Part shown: piece after piece, positions 14,360-21,277 of the stretch
Layout of the letters: each line of letters starts with the position of its first letter
Numbering within the stretch: position 1 is the first letter of the stretch
The notes under the pieces: model-generated
Database searches by the model: none
Seen by the model: the letters and a program-made list of their open reading frames with translations, nothing else
Told to the model about the DNA's origin: nothing
DNA from: an uncultured Clostridia bacterium
GTDB taxonomy: Bacteria; Bacillota; Clostridia; Christensenellales; Borkfalkiaceae
Reading direction: 5' to 3'
Length of the DNA: 24,881 nt
Assembly (NCBI GenBank): GCA_934247225.1
Contig: CAKQJE010000031.1
Coordinates: forward strand, 1 to 24,881
Translations under genes and position numbers: made by a program

Positions 14360-14408
14360 AGCGGCATAAAGAAAAAGGAGAGCGGACTGTCCGCAAGAAA
14401 AAACGAAA

Positions 14409-14465
14409 ATGTTATTCGTCGGCAAAGCAAGCTATTATTTTTATTTTTATCGCAGTCTTAGTTAA
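14409..14465 (+). CDS. Leader peptide of the attenuator (MLFVGKASYYFYFYRSLS)
   Basis: An 18-residue ORF with four Tyr (all TAT) and three Phe codons; the run Y-Y-F-Y-F-Y spans 14433-14450 and ends on segment 1 of the attenuator. The stop (14463-14465) is 5 nt before segment 2, the spacing needed for the termination state. The weak point is the ribosome-binding site: AAGGAG (14375-14380) is 28 nt upstream, though a GCGG/CCGC hairpin between (14382-14394) would shorten this to about 15 nt. Other frames over the run read LLFLFL or IIFIFI but have no usual start codon. Confidence 0.6.
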   Translation: MLFVGKASYYFYFYRSLS

Positions 14466-14517
14466 TATTTAGCTACGATATTTTTTGCTTTGTCTTAAAA
14501 AAAGACGTGACTTTGTA

Positions 14518-14546
14518 ATCGTAGCTTGAGGCTGCGATTTTTTTTT
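14518..14546 (+). terminator. Attenuator terminator
   Basis: ATCGTAGC/GCTGCGAT, an 8-bp stem with one G-U pair (14518-14525 with 14531-14538), loop TTGAG, then eight further T. It ends 31 nt before the transporter start, so it must be conditional for the operon to be expressed. Confidence 0.85.
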
Positions 14547-14577
14547 GCGAAAATCTAATTTCCGAAGGAGTTAAATT

Positions 14578-15567
14578 ATGAAAACGATAAAAAGGTTTTT
14601 ATGCGCGGCGCTTGTTGCCGTGTGCGCTATGGGAACGATGCTTACGACCGGTTGCGGCGGCAAAAAGACGGATTATAAAATCGGCGTTTTGCAGGTCGCC
14701 ACTCACACGGCTATGGACGCGGCAAGAGAAGGTTTCACCGAAACTTTAAACAAATGGGCGGCGGACAACGGCAAAACTATAGACTTCGATTTGCAGAATG
14801 CTCAGGGCGACTCTAACAACGAAAAGACGATGGCTTCCAACCTTGTGGCGGGTAAATGCGATTTGCTTTTGGGCATTGCGACATCTTCTGCGAGAGCGCT
14901 TTCCACCGCAACGACGAAAATCCCCGTGCTTTTCACGGCCGTAACAGATCCCGTTATCGGAAATATTTCGGGAGAAAACGTAACGGGAACGAGCGATATG
15001 GCGCCCATTGCGAGACAGATAGATCTTATCGGGAAAATCGTTCCGAACTTAACCAAAATAGGTTTCTTGTACTGCGGAGGAGAGGAAAACTCTCAGAAAC
15101 AGGTTCAGCTTGCAAAAGAACGCTGCGCCGAAATAGGGCTTGCAACGCAGGACTTCACCGTTACCGCGACGAGCGACATTCAGCAGGTCGTCGAAAGTAT
15201 CGGTTCGGATATCCAGGCCGTGTTTATCCCGACGGACAACCTTCTTGCGGCAAATATGCGCCTTGCGTGCGACATTTTAACGCCTAAGGGCATACCCGTC
15301 ATCGCCGGCGAAAACGGAATGTGCGAAGACGACGAAGCTCTTGCGACGCTCAGCATCGATTACAAAAAACTCGGCGTTCAGACGGCCGAAATCGCAATCA
15401 GAATTTTAAACGGCGAAAAAGCTTCGGCAATTCCTTTCGAATACTACAATCAGGATGCAACTTTCGTTATCAACGAGAAAAACGCCGCAAGGCTTTTAGA
15501 GAAGAATTCCGCTCTCAAAATCACTGCGACGGATATAGCGGCTCTTAAAAACGAATACAACAAATAA
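14578..15567 (+). CDS. ABC importer substrate-binding lipoprotein (TrpX-like, ABC_sub_bind family)
   Basis: 329 residues with a lipoprotein signal peptide (cleavage before C26, LTTGCGG). The mature part starts YKIGVLQVATHTAMDAAREG and contains NAQGD, then VAGKCDLLLGIATSSARAL and PVLFTAVTDPV, the typical pattern of the ABC_sub_bind (Pfam PF04392) family. It would capture substrate outside the membrane for the permease and ATPase that follow. Characterised or predicted relatives in Firmicutes include TrpX of tryptophan/tyrosine importers. The Tyr/Phe-rich leader peptide upstream argues for an aromatic amino acid here; this is inference. GAAGGAG 6-7 nt before the ATG marks a strong start. It is first in a three-gene operon. 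Confidence 0.88.
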   Translation: MKTIKRFLCAALVAVCAMGTMLTTGCGGKKTDYKIGVLQVATHTAMDAAREGFTETLNKWAADNGKTIDFDLQNAQGDSNNEKTMASNLVAGKCDLLLGIATSSARALSTATTKIPVLFTAVTDPVIGNISGENVTGTSDMAPIARQIDLIGKIVPNLTKIGFLYCGGEENSQKQVQLAKERCAEIGLATQDFTVTATSDIQQVVESIGSDIQAVFIPTDNLLAANMRLACDILTPKGIPVIAGENGMCEDDEALATLSIDYKKLGVQTAEIAIRILNGEKASAIPFEYYNQDATFVINEKNAARLLEKNSALKITATDIAALKNEYNK

Positions 15568-15588
15568 TTTTTATCGGGGAACTTTTTA

Positions 15589-16509
15589 ATGGATATAATG
15601 AATATCGTTCGCGCTTTGCCGGGCGGCGTTGCGCAAGGACTGATGTGGGCTGTTCTTGCCCTCGGCGTGTATGTAAGCTATAAAATACTCGATTTCGCCG
15701 ACCTTTCGGTCGACGGTTCTCTCGCGACGGGCGGCGCGGTTGCGATTGTTTCGATAGAAGCGGGCGTGCCTGCGCTTCTCGCGATGCTTTTCGCCTTTCT
15801 CGCAGGGGCGCTCGCAGGAGCGTTGACGGCAACCCTTAACACCAAACTTAAAATTCCGCCGATTTTGTCGGGAATTCTCACTATGTCGGCTCTTTATTCG
15901 ATTAACCTTCATATCTTAAGGGAGCAACCGAACGTTTCGATTCCGTCAAAGGCTTCGACGTATAACGGTATGTTCGCAAAACTGTTTTCGCTCAGCGTCA
16001 TCGACGATAAAAACCTTCTCACGATCATTTCGAGCGTTATAGCGATAGCGGCGATTATCGCCGTTATGTACTGGTTTTTCGGTACGGAAATCGGCAGCGC
16101 GGTGAGAGCGACGGGTTGCAACGAGAAAATGGCGAAAGCTCAGGGGATTAACACCGATAAAACGAAATATATCGCGCTTATGACGAGTAACGGTTTGGCT
16201 GGACTTTCGGGCGCGCTTATCGGGCAGTACAATTTCTCGGCGGACGTAAATATGGCGAGCGGAACGATAGTTATAGGTCTTGCCTCGGTCGTAATCGGCG
16301 AGCTTATTATCGGCAATAAATTTTCGTTCTGGGTAAAACTTTTAGGCGTTGTTATCGGCAGCGTTATTTACAGGCTTATTTTCACTGTCGCCGTAGGTCT
16401 CGGAATGAATACGAACGATCTTAAACTCATCGCTTCGGTTATAATCGTGGTAACTTTGTGCGTTCCCGCGATAAAGGCAAAAATTGCCGGGAGGAAGAAA
16501 AATGCTTGA
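15589..16509 (+). CDS. ABC importer permease (TrpY-like, BPD_transp_2 family)
   Basis: 306 residues with about eight to ten hydrophobic segments. GLMWAVLALGVYVSYKILDFADLSVDGSL near the N terminus and GLAGLSGALIGQYNFSADVNMASG in the second half match the permease family paired with ABC_sub_bind proteins, a relative of branched-chain amino acid/sugar permeases. It is the membrane channel of the importer, probably as a homodimer since only one permease gene is present. ATG 15589 is used, and ATG 15598 is possible; GGGG lies about 11 nt before the first. The last 8 nt overlap the ATPase gene (ATGCTTGA), so the two are translationally coupled. Confidence 0.9.
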   Translation: MDIMNIVRALPGGVAQGLMWAVLALGVYVSYKILDFADLSVDGSLATGGAVAIVSIEAGVPALLAMLFAFLAGALAGALTATLNTKLKIPPILSGILTMSALYSINLHILREQPNVSIPSKASTYNGMFAKLFSLSVIDDKNLLTIISSVIAIAAIIAVMYWFFGTEIGSAVRATGCNEKMAKAQGINTDKTKYIALMTSNGLAGLSGALIGQYNFSADVNMASGTIVIGLASVVIGELIIGNKFSFWVKLLGVVIGSVIYRLIFTVAVGLGMNTNDLKLIASVIIVVTLCVPAIKAKIAGRKKNA

Positions 16510-17299
16510 ACTTAAAAACGTTTCTCTTTCGTTCAACAAAGGCACGGTAAACGAGAAAAAAGCTCTTCAAGGTTTGAACTTAACGCTTAAAGACGGCGAT
16601 TTCGTAACGGTTATCGGCGGCAACGGCGCGGGAAAATCCACAATGCTCAACGTCATTTCGGGCGTATTCCCCGCGGACGACGGCAAGATTATTCTCGACG
16701 GGCGGGATATTACCTCGCTTAAAGAATACAAACGCGCCTCGCTTATGAGCAGAGTGTTCCAGGATCCTCTTCTCGGAACGGCTGCGAATATGAACATAGA
16801 AGAAAATCTCGCGCTCGCCGCGAGAAGAGGAAAAAAACGCGGCTTGAAGTGGGGTATGAAAAAGGGCGAACTCGAAGAATATAAAAGATTGCTTGCGGGT
16901 CTCGAACTCGGGTTGGAAACGAGGACGGGGCAGAAAGTCGGAACTCTTTCCGGCGGGCAAAGACAGGCTCTCACTCTTTTAATGGCTTCGCTTTCGAATC
17001 CCAAACTTCTGCTTTTGGACGAACACACCGCCGCGCTCGACCCGAAAACGGCGAAAAAAGTGCTTGCGCTTACCGACGAGATTATCGAAAAGGATAAACT
17101 CACCGCCATTATGATCACGCATAACATGAACGACGCGATAACCCACGGCAACCGCCTTATAATGATGAATGCGGGCAAGGTTATTTTCGACGTGGAAGGC
17201 GAGGAGAAAAAGAAACTCACGATAGCCGACCTCCTGGAAAAATTCGAAAAAATCACGGGAGAGGAAATGGCGAGCGACAAAATGATTTTGTCCGAATGA
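16502..17299 (+). CDS. ABC importer ATP-binding protein (TrpZ-like)
   Basis: 265 residues from ATG 16502 (MLELKNVSLS), chosen over an earlier in-frame ATG because GGGAGG lies 9 nt upstream and the domain starts here. It has Walker A GGNGAGKST (39-47), signature LSGGQRQ (149-155), Walker B LLLLDE (169-174) and switch His in MITHNM. It powers the importer in the cytoplasm. It overlaps the permease gene by 8 nt and is followed by a terminator, so it closes the operon. Confidence 0.92.
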   Translation: MLELKNVSLSFNKGTVNEKKALQGLNLTLKDGDFVTVIGGNGAGKSTMLNVISGVFPADDGKIILDGRDITSLKEYKRASLMSRVFQDPLLGTAANMNIEENLALAARRGKKRGLKWGMKKGELEEYKRLLAGLELGLETRTGQKVGTLSGGQRQALTLLMASLSNPKLLLLDEHTAALDPKTAKKVLALTDEIIEKDKLTAIMITHNMNDAITHGNRLIMMNAGKVIFDVEGEEKKKLTIADLLEKFEKITGEEMASDKMILSE

Positions 17300-17334
17300 T
17301 TTTATCCGGACGATTGTAAAAGACTGACGATTTA

Positions 17335-17365
17335 AAGCCGCGGAAAATTTTTCGCGGCTTTTTTT
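17335..17365 (+). terminator. Terminator of the ABC importer operon
   Basis: AAGCCGCG/CGCGGCTT (17335-17342 with 17353-17360), internal A/T stretch extending the stem, then a T-run to 17365. Confidence 0.85.
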
Positions 17366-17743
17366 AAGTTCCGCGTATAATCGTCGGGAAAGCTGAACAT
17401 AGTAATATCGTCAACGAAATCGGAACGGGCTATTTGACGGAAGTCATCGGGGCGCGTTTCTGAAATACCGTTTGTTTTCGGGTTTTCGTTGGTTTAAATA
17501 TATGCGTTGCCATATAACGAAAAACAGAAGAAAACAGGCGGAATTTCTTAAAAACAGACAAGAAGCTTTGCCTGAAATATGGCAAAGCGGTGAAACCGTC
17601 GGGAAAAAACCGACGGTTTCTTTTGTAAAAGTTTCACTTTTTTGTTATTCCGCGAACATAAGGAAATAATAAAAAATGTGTAGAATGATATGCGTAAAAA
17701 GATAGAAGCGTAAAAAAACAAATAACGGGAGACGTTTTTATAT
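17366..17743. other. Intergenic stretch with two tandem hairpins
   Basis: No gene I can support in 378 nt. It carries a perfect 8-bp hairpin GCTTTGCC/GGCAAAGC (17565-17588) directly followed by a terminator (17592-17624). An open frame at 17472-17669 runs across both and has no ribosome-binding site. A weak promoter, TTGTTA (17642-17647), 17 bp, AATAAT (17665-17670), may serve the protease gene. Confidence 0.45.
17592..17624 (+). terminator. Intrinsic terminator without an adjacent gene
   Basis: GAAACCGTCGG/CCGACGGTTTC, 11-bp perfect stem (17592-17602 with 17610-17620), loop GAAAAAA, then TTTT. It insulates the protease gene from upstream; it may also be the end of an unrecognised small RNA. 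Confidence 0.75.
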
Positions 17744-18955
17744 ATGAAAAATATCAAAAAATCGTTTATATTCGTGCTTGTGTTCGCGATTGTCATGTCG
17801 CTTTGTTCCTGCTCGGACGGGTTTTTCACCGACGGAGACGGATTGAACGGCTCGACGTCGGACAGAACAGAAAGCTCGGAATCGATCGGGAGAGTAAACC
17901 CGAGCGAAATCAATTTTAACCTTAAATATACCACGGCAAACGAACTTTCGCCCACGACGACGACCGAAGTCGTCGCAAAAGTCCGCCCGTCCGTTCTCGA
18001 ACTTTATTGCATAGTCGGTTCTTCGAAGAGCAGCGGAAGCGGCGTAATCCTCGCTTTCGACGACAGCGACGATGACGGGAACAACGATCAGGCGCTTGTC
18101 ATAACCTGTCACCACGTTATCGAAAACGCTTCGCAGATGACCGCGAAATCTATTTACGGCAAGGAATATACCGCCGAGCTTATAGGCGCCGATCCCGTGT
18201 CGGATATAGCTCTTTTATGGATTGCGCTCGACGAAAACAACGATTTCGAGGGTCTTACCGCGGCGGAAATGATGTACGAAAGCGACAGCCTCATCATCGG
18301 CGCGGACGTGCTTGCGATAGGTAACCCTCTCGGTTATCTCGGCGGCACGGTCACGAAAGGCATAATCAGCGCGCTCAACCGCGACGTGACCGTGGAAAAC
18401 AGAAAAATGACTCTTATTCAGACGGACGCCGCGATCAACGGCGGAAACTCGGGCGGCGGCTTGTTCGACGCGTCTACGGGTGCGCTTATTGGTATCGTAA
18501 ACGCGGGGTATAAGTCGTCCGCGGCGCAAGGTTTGTCGTTCGCCATTCCCTGTGGAACGGTAAAAGCCATAATGGATAAACTTCTCGATAAAGGCTATGT
18601 CGAAGGCAACTTCGATTTCGGCGTAACGTTCGACGCAAGCACGTTCTATAACAGCGCGTGGTCGACGAAAACTTACGTCGTTATCGACACGCTCGACGCT
18701 TACGGTTCGTTCTCCAAAGGCGGAATGGAAGAGGGTGATATAATCCTTTCGGTAAAGGTCGGAAGCAAGAGTATAGACGTCAGCAATTACACCAATTCCA
18801 CGCTCACCGAACTCGAAAACTTCCTCGGCGACTCGTCCTTTAAGATAGGCGATAAAGTTACCGTGCAATATATGAGATATTCCCGTTCGTTAAGGTCTTA
18901 CGAAAAAGCGACCGCGGAATTTAATATCGAACAATATATCTACGGAATAATTTAA
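17744..18955 (+). CDS. HtrA/DegP-like trypsin-family serine protease, lipoprotein
   Basis: 403 residues. Signal peptide ends in MSLCSC, with lipidation likely at C23, and is followed by an acidic, Ser-rich linker. The chymotrypsin-fold domain spans about 75-280 with the catalytic triad readable: His114 (TCHHVIENA), Asp144 (VSDIAL) and Ser226 (GGNSGGGLFD); IGNPLG and GLSFAIP are further HtrA landmarks. A single C-terminal PDZ-like domain (about 295-400) contains GSFSKGGMEEGDIILSVKVG. HtrA proteins degrade misfolded exported proteins outside the membrane. A DDSDDDGNNDQ insert (about 106) in the loop before the catalytic His is unusual and might bind Ca2+, which is speculation. Most clostridial HtrA are anchored by a transmembrane helix; this one appears lipid-anchored. 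CGGGAGA before the ATG supports the start. It stands alone between terminators. Confidence 0.92.
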   Translation: MKNIKKSFIFVLVFAIVMSLCSCSDGFFTDGDGLNGSTSDRTESSESIGRVNPSEINFNLKYTTANELSPTTTTEVVAKVRPSVLELYCIVGSSKSSGSGVILAFDDSDDDGNNDQALVITCHHVIENASQMTAKSIYGKEYTAELIGADPVSDIALLWIALDENNDFEGLTAAEMMYESDSLIIGADVLAIGNPLGYLGGTVTKGIISALNRDVTVENRKMTLIQTDAAINGGNSGGGLFDASTGALIGIVNAGYKSSAAQGLSFAIPCGTVKAIMDKLLDKGYVEGNFDFGVTFDASTFYNSAWSTKTYVVIDTLDAYGSFSKGGMEEGDIILSVKVGSKSIDVSNYTNSTLTELENFLGDSSFKIGDKVTVQYMRYSRSLRSYEKATAEFNIEQYIYGII

Positions 18956-18972
18956 AATCCGAAAAAACAAAA

Positions 18973-18998
18973 ACGGACGCGGGAGCGTTCGTTTTTTT
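18973..18998 (+). terminator. Terminator of the protease gene
   Basis: ACGGACGC/GCGTTCGT, 8-bp stem with one G-U pair (18973-18980 with 18985-18992), GGGA loop, then T7. Confidence 0.85.
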
Positions 18999-19009
18999 AT
19001 GCCGCAAAC

Positions 19010-19033
19010 GATCGTATTATTCTTGCCCGGCAT
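19010..19033 (-). repeat. Relic of the MITE terminal repeat upstream of ruvC
   Basis: Matches the right terminal repeat of the element at 4664-4958 at 21 of 24 positions, including CGTATTATTCTTG exactly and the terminal GGCAT. No second repeat is found within 300 bp on either side, so it is a solo end or deletion remnant. It sits 11 bp before the ruvC promoter. Confidence 0.65.
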
Positions 19034-19043
19034 TCGTATTCGC

Positions 19044-19072
19044 TTGACTATTTTTCTTATTTCATATAAAAT
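19044..19072 (+). promoter_or_regulatory. Sigma-A promoter of ruvCAB-queA-tgt
   Basis: TTGACT (19044-19049), 17-bp spacer, TAAAAT (19067-19072). The expected start (about 19079) is only a few bases before ATG 19083 and falls within the AAGGA ribosome-binding site, so the transcript would be almost leaderless. Confidence 0.6.
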
Positions 19073-19082
19073 AATAAGGAAT

Positions 19083-19577
19083 ATGATTATACTTGGCATA
19101 GACCCCGGGCTTGCGACAATGGGCTTCGGGGTTATCGAAACCGAAAAAGGCAACAGCAGGGTTATAGATTACGGAGTCGTTTTAACGCCCAAAACCGAAA
19201 CTCTTCCCGTAAGGCTCGCGCTTTTGGAAGAGGGCGTGCAGAAACTTGCGGAGAAATTTCACCCCGAGGAAATCGCGCTCGAAGAACTTTTTTTCAATAA
19301 CAATATCACGACGGGTATTAACGTCGCGCAGGCGAGGGGAGTTATTCTGCTTACCTGCGTTAAAAATTGCGGCAGACTTTACGAATACACGCCGCTGCAA
19401 ATAAAGCAGGCGCTTACGGGGTACGGCAGAGCGGACAAGCATCAGATACAGATGATGGTCAAAACGTTTTTAAAACTCGATAAAATTCCCCGCCCGGACG
19501 ACGCCGCCGACGCGCTCGCCGTCGCGCTTACGCACGCGCAGACAAACAGACTTCGTTCGCCGTTCGGCATAAAGTAA
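19083..19577 (+). CDS. ruvC: Crossover junction endodeoxyribonuclease RuvC
   Basis: 164 residues from ATG 19083 (MIILGIDPGLATMGFG), preceded by AAGGA. Acidic active-site residues of the RNase H-like fold are visible: D7 in GIDPG, Glu in ALEELFFNNN and the Asp cluster in DDAADALAVALTH. RuvC cuts Holliday junctions held by RuvAB during recombination repair. An in-frame ATG 84 bp upstream would add residues unlike the family and overlaps the terminator and promoter, so it is rejected. It is the first gene of the block, 51 nt before ruvA. Confidence 0.97.
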   Translation: MIILGIDPGLATMGFGVIETEKGNSRVIDYGVVLTPKTETLPVRLALLEEGVQKLAEKFHPEEIALEELFFNNNITTGINVAQARGVILLTCVKNCGRLYEYTPLQIKQALTGYGRADKHQIQMMVKTFLKLDKIPRPDDAADALAVALTHAQTNRLRSPFGIK

Positions 19578-19628
19578 GTTCGCCGAAGCAGGAAACGGAA
19601 ATTCGCCGCGCGGCAATAAGGAGCAGAA

Positions 19629-20222
19629 ATGATAGCTTACATAAAAGGAAAAGTCATAGACGAGTTCGACGGCGGAGTCGTTCTCGAAAACAACGGAATA
19701 GGTTACGAGATTTTGTGTTCTACGGAGCTTCTCGCCGAGCTTTCGGCAAAAAAAGAGGGCGGAGCTTACACCTATATGCAGGTGAGAGAGGACGGATTAA
19801 GTCTTTTCGGATTTGCGAACAAAGAAGAAAAGCGAATGTTTTTAAAGCTCGTCGCGATTTCGGGTATAGGACCTAAAATGGCGATGGGTATCCTTTCGGG
19901 AATGAACCTCGGCGATCTTGCCACGGCTATCGCCACGGGCGACGTCAAAGGGCTTTCCAAAATTAAGGGACTTGGCAAAAAGACCGCCGAAAGAATTATT
20001 CTCGAACTTCGCGAGAGCGTTTCCAAAGAGGAGATACGGATAACTTCCGAAGAAATACCCGCGGCGACTTTTTCGTCGGACGACGAAGACGCGGTCATCG
20101 CGCTTATGGGTCTCGGATTTTCGGGCGTACAGAGCAGAAACGCGGTAAAAACAGCAAAGGAACAAGGGGCGAAAACAATTCAGGACGTAATTTCCTTCGC
20201 CTTGAAGAGTATGGGTAGATAA
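19629..20222 (+). CDS. ruvA: Holliday junction DNA helicase subunit RuvA
   Basis: 197 residues. N-terminal OB domain (MIAYIKGKVIDE), two helix-hairpin-helix motifs (GIGPKMAMGIL at about 79-89, IKGLGKKTAERIIL at about 114-127) and the C-terminal RuvB-contact domain (DDEDAVIALMGLGFS) are all present. RuvA binds four-way junctions and loads RuvB. AAGGAG is 6 nt before the ATG. One base separates its stop from the ruvB start. Confidence 0.97.
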   Translation: MIAYIKGKVIDEFDGGVVLENNGIGYEILCSTELLAELSAKKEGGAYTYMQVREDGLSLFGFANKEEKRMFLKLVAISGIGPKMAMGILSGMNLGDLATAIATGDVKGLSKIKGLGKKTAERIILELRESVSKEEIRITSEEIPAATFSSDDEDAVIALMGLGFSGVQSRNAVKTAKEQGAKTIQDVISFALKSMGR

Positions 20223-20223
20223 A

Positions 20224-21264
20224 ATGTTCGATGAAGAAGAAAGTCTGATCGTCAGCACGAAAACCGAATACGACGAAGTCGAAAACGTACTTCGCCCGAA
20301 GTCTATGGAGGGGTACATAGGGCAGGAAAAGGCTAAAACCAACTTGTCCGTTTTCATGCAGTCCGCCAAGCTTCGCGGCGAGCCGCTCGACCACGTTTTG
20401 CTTTACGGTCCCCCGGGTTTGGGTAAAACCACGCTCGCGCACATTATCGCAGCCGAAATGGGCGTGCAGATAAAGGTAACCTCGGGACCGTCGATAGAAA
20501 AATCGGGCGATCTTGCCGCGATTTTAACCAATCTTAACGAGGGCGACGTACTGTTTATCGACGAAATTCACAGATTAAACCATAACGTAGAGGAAATTCT
20601 TTATCCCGCGATGGAGGATTTTTCGCTCGATTTCATTATCGGAAAAGGTCCGTCCGCAAGGTCGGTTCAGATTCCGCTCAAACGTTTCACGCTTGTCGGC
20701 GCGACGACTAAGGCGGGTATGCTCAGCTCGCCTTTAAGAGACAGATTCGGCGTTATTTTAAGGCTCGAAATGTATTCCGTCGAAGAGCTTGCGGAAATAG
20801 TCCGCCGTTCGGCGGAAACCTTAGGCACCCCCGTTTCGAAAGAAGCTTCGGTCGAAATCGCGAGAAGAAGCCGTGGCACGCCGAGAATAGTAAACAGACT
20901 TTTGAAACGCGTGCGCGATTTCTCTATCGTTATGAATCACGAGGAAATCACTTATGACGACGCGCGCCATGCGCTTGAAAGACTCGAAATCGACGAACTC
21001 GGACTCGACAATATAGATATAAGGCTTTTAACTTCGATGATCGAAAAATTCGGCGGCGGTCCCGTCGGTCTCGACACGATTGCCGCAACGATAAACGAGG
21101 ACGCAAACACGATAGAGGACGTTTACGAGCCTTATCTTTTGCAGCTCGGCTTCATTCAGAGAAGTCCGAGAGGGAGGGTGCTGATGCCCAAGGCTTACGA
21201 GCATTTAGGCAGGGAAGTACCGAGAAAATTAAGAGAACAGCTTTCGCTGTTCGACACGGATTGA
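20224..21264 (+). CDS. ruvB: Holliday junction branch migration ATPase RuvB
   Basis: 346 residues. AAA+ motor with Walker A GPPGLGKTTLA, Walker B LFIDEIHRL, sensor region GATTKAGMLSSPLRDRFG and the C-terminal winged-helix DNA-binding domain (QLGFIQRSPRGRVLM). It pumps DNA through the RuvA-bound junction, and RuvC resolves it. The start is 1 nt after the ruvA stop, so it is probably translated by coupling. Confidence 0.98.
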   Translation: MFDEEESLIVSTKTEYDEVENVLRPKSMEGYIGQEKAKTNLSVFMQSAKLRGEPLDHVLLYGPPGLGKTTLAHIIAAEMGVQIKVTSGPSIEKSGDLAAILTNLNEGDVLFIDEIHRLNHNVEEILYPAMEDFSLDFIIGKGPSARSVQIPLKRFTLVGATTKAGMLSSPLRDRFGVILRLEMYSVEELAEIVRRSAETLGTPVSKEASVEIARRSRGTPRIVNRLLKRVRDFSIVMNHEEITYDDARHALERLEIDELGLDNIDIRLLTSMIEKFGGGPVGLDTIAATINEDANTIEDVYEPYLLQLGFIQRSPRGRVLMPKAYEHLGREVPRKLREQLSLFDTD

Positions 21265-21277
21265 TATTTGAACCGAT

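Larger units (their letters stand above)
14366..14546 (+). promoter_or_regulatory. Ribosome-mediated (aromatic amino acid) transcription attenuator
   Basis: Four segments pair exclusively, as in the trp-operon model. Segment 1 is ATCGCAGT (14449-14456), 2 is AGCTACGAT (14471-14479), 3 is ATCGTAGCT (14518-14526), and 4 is GCTGCGAT (14531-14538) plus eight T. Segment 1 pairs with 2 (one C-A mismatch), 2 with 3 (9 bp perfect, antiterminator) and 3 with 4 (8 bp, terminator). A short ORF runs into segment 1 with TAT TAT TTT TAT TTT TAT just before it. Stalling at those codons would cover segment 1 and favour 2:3, allowing read-through. Reaching the stop at 14463 would cover segment 2 and favour termination. 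No T-box motif is seen. Confidence 0.72.

Noticed and set aside
14366..14577. T-box or known riboswitch in the ABC importer leader
   Set aside because: I looked for a T-box sequence, and for glycine, THF, preQ1, purine, TPP and c-di-GMP core motifs. A GGAG-type opening is present, but no core matches. The leader-peptide model explains every stem.
16484..16501. Earlier ATG for the ABC ATPase (adds MPGGRK)
   Set aside because: ATG 16502 has GGGAGG in front and begins the domain properly; the earlier one overlaps the ribosome-binding site.
17472..17669. Open frame of 65 codons between the ABC operon and the protease
   Set aside because: It covers two hairpins including an 11-bp terminator, lacks a ribosome-binding site and has no recognisable family.
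18999..19082. N-terminal extension of RuvC from an earlier ATG
   Set aside because: It would begin at the end of the protease terminator and include the promoter and the MITE relic. MIILGIDPG is the expected RuvC N terminus and has its own ribosome-binding site.
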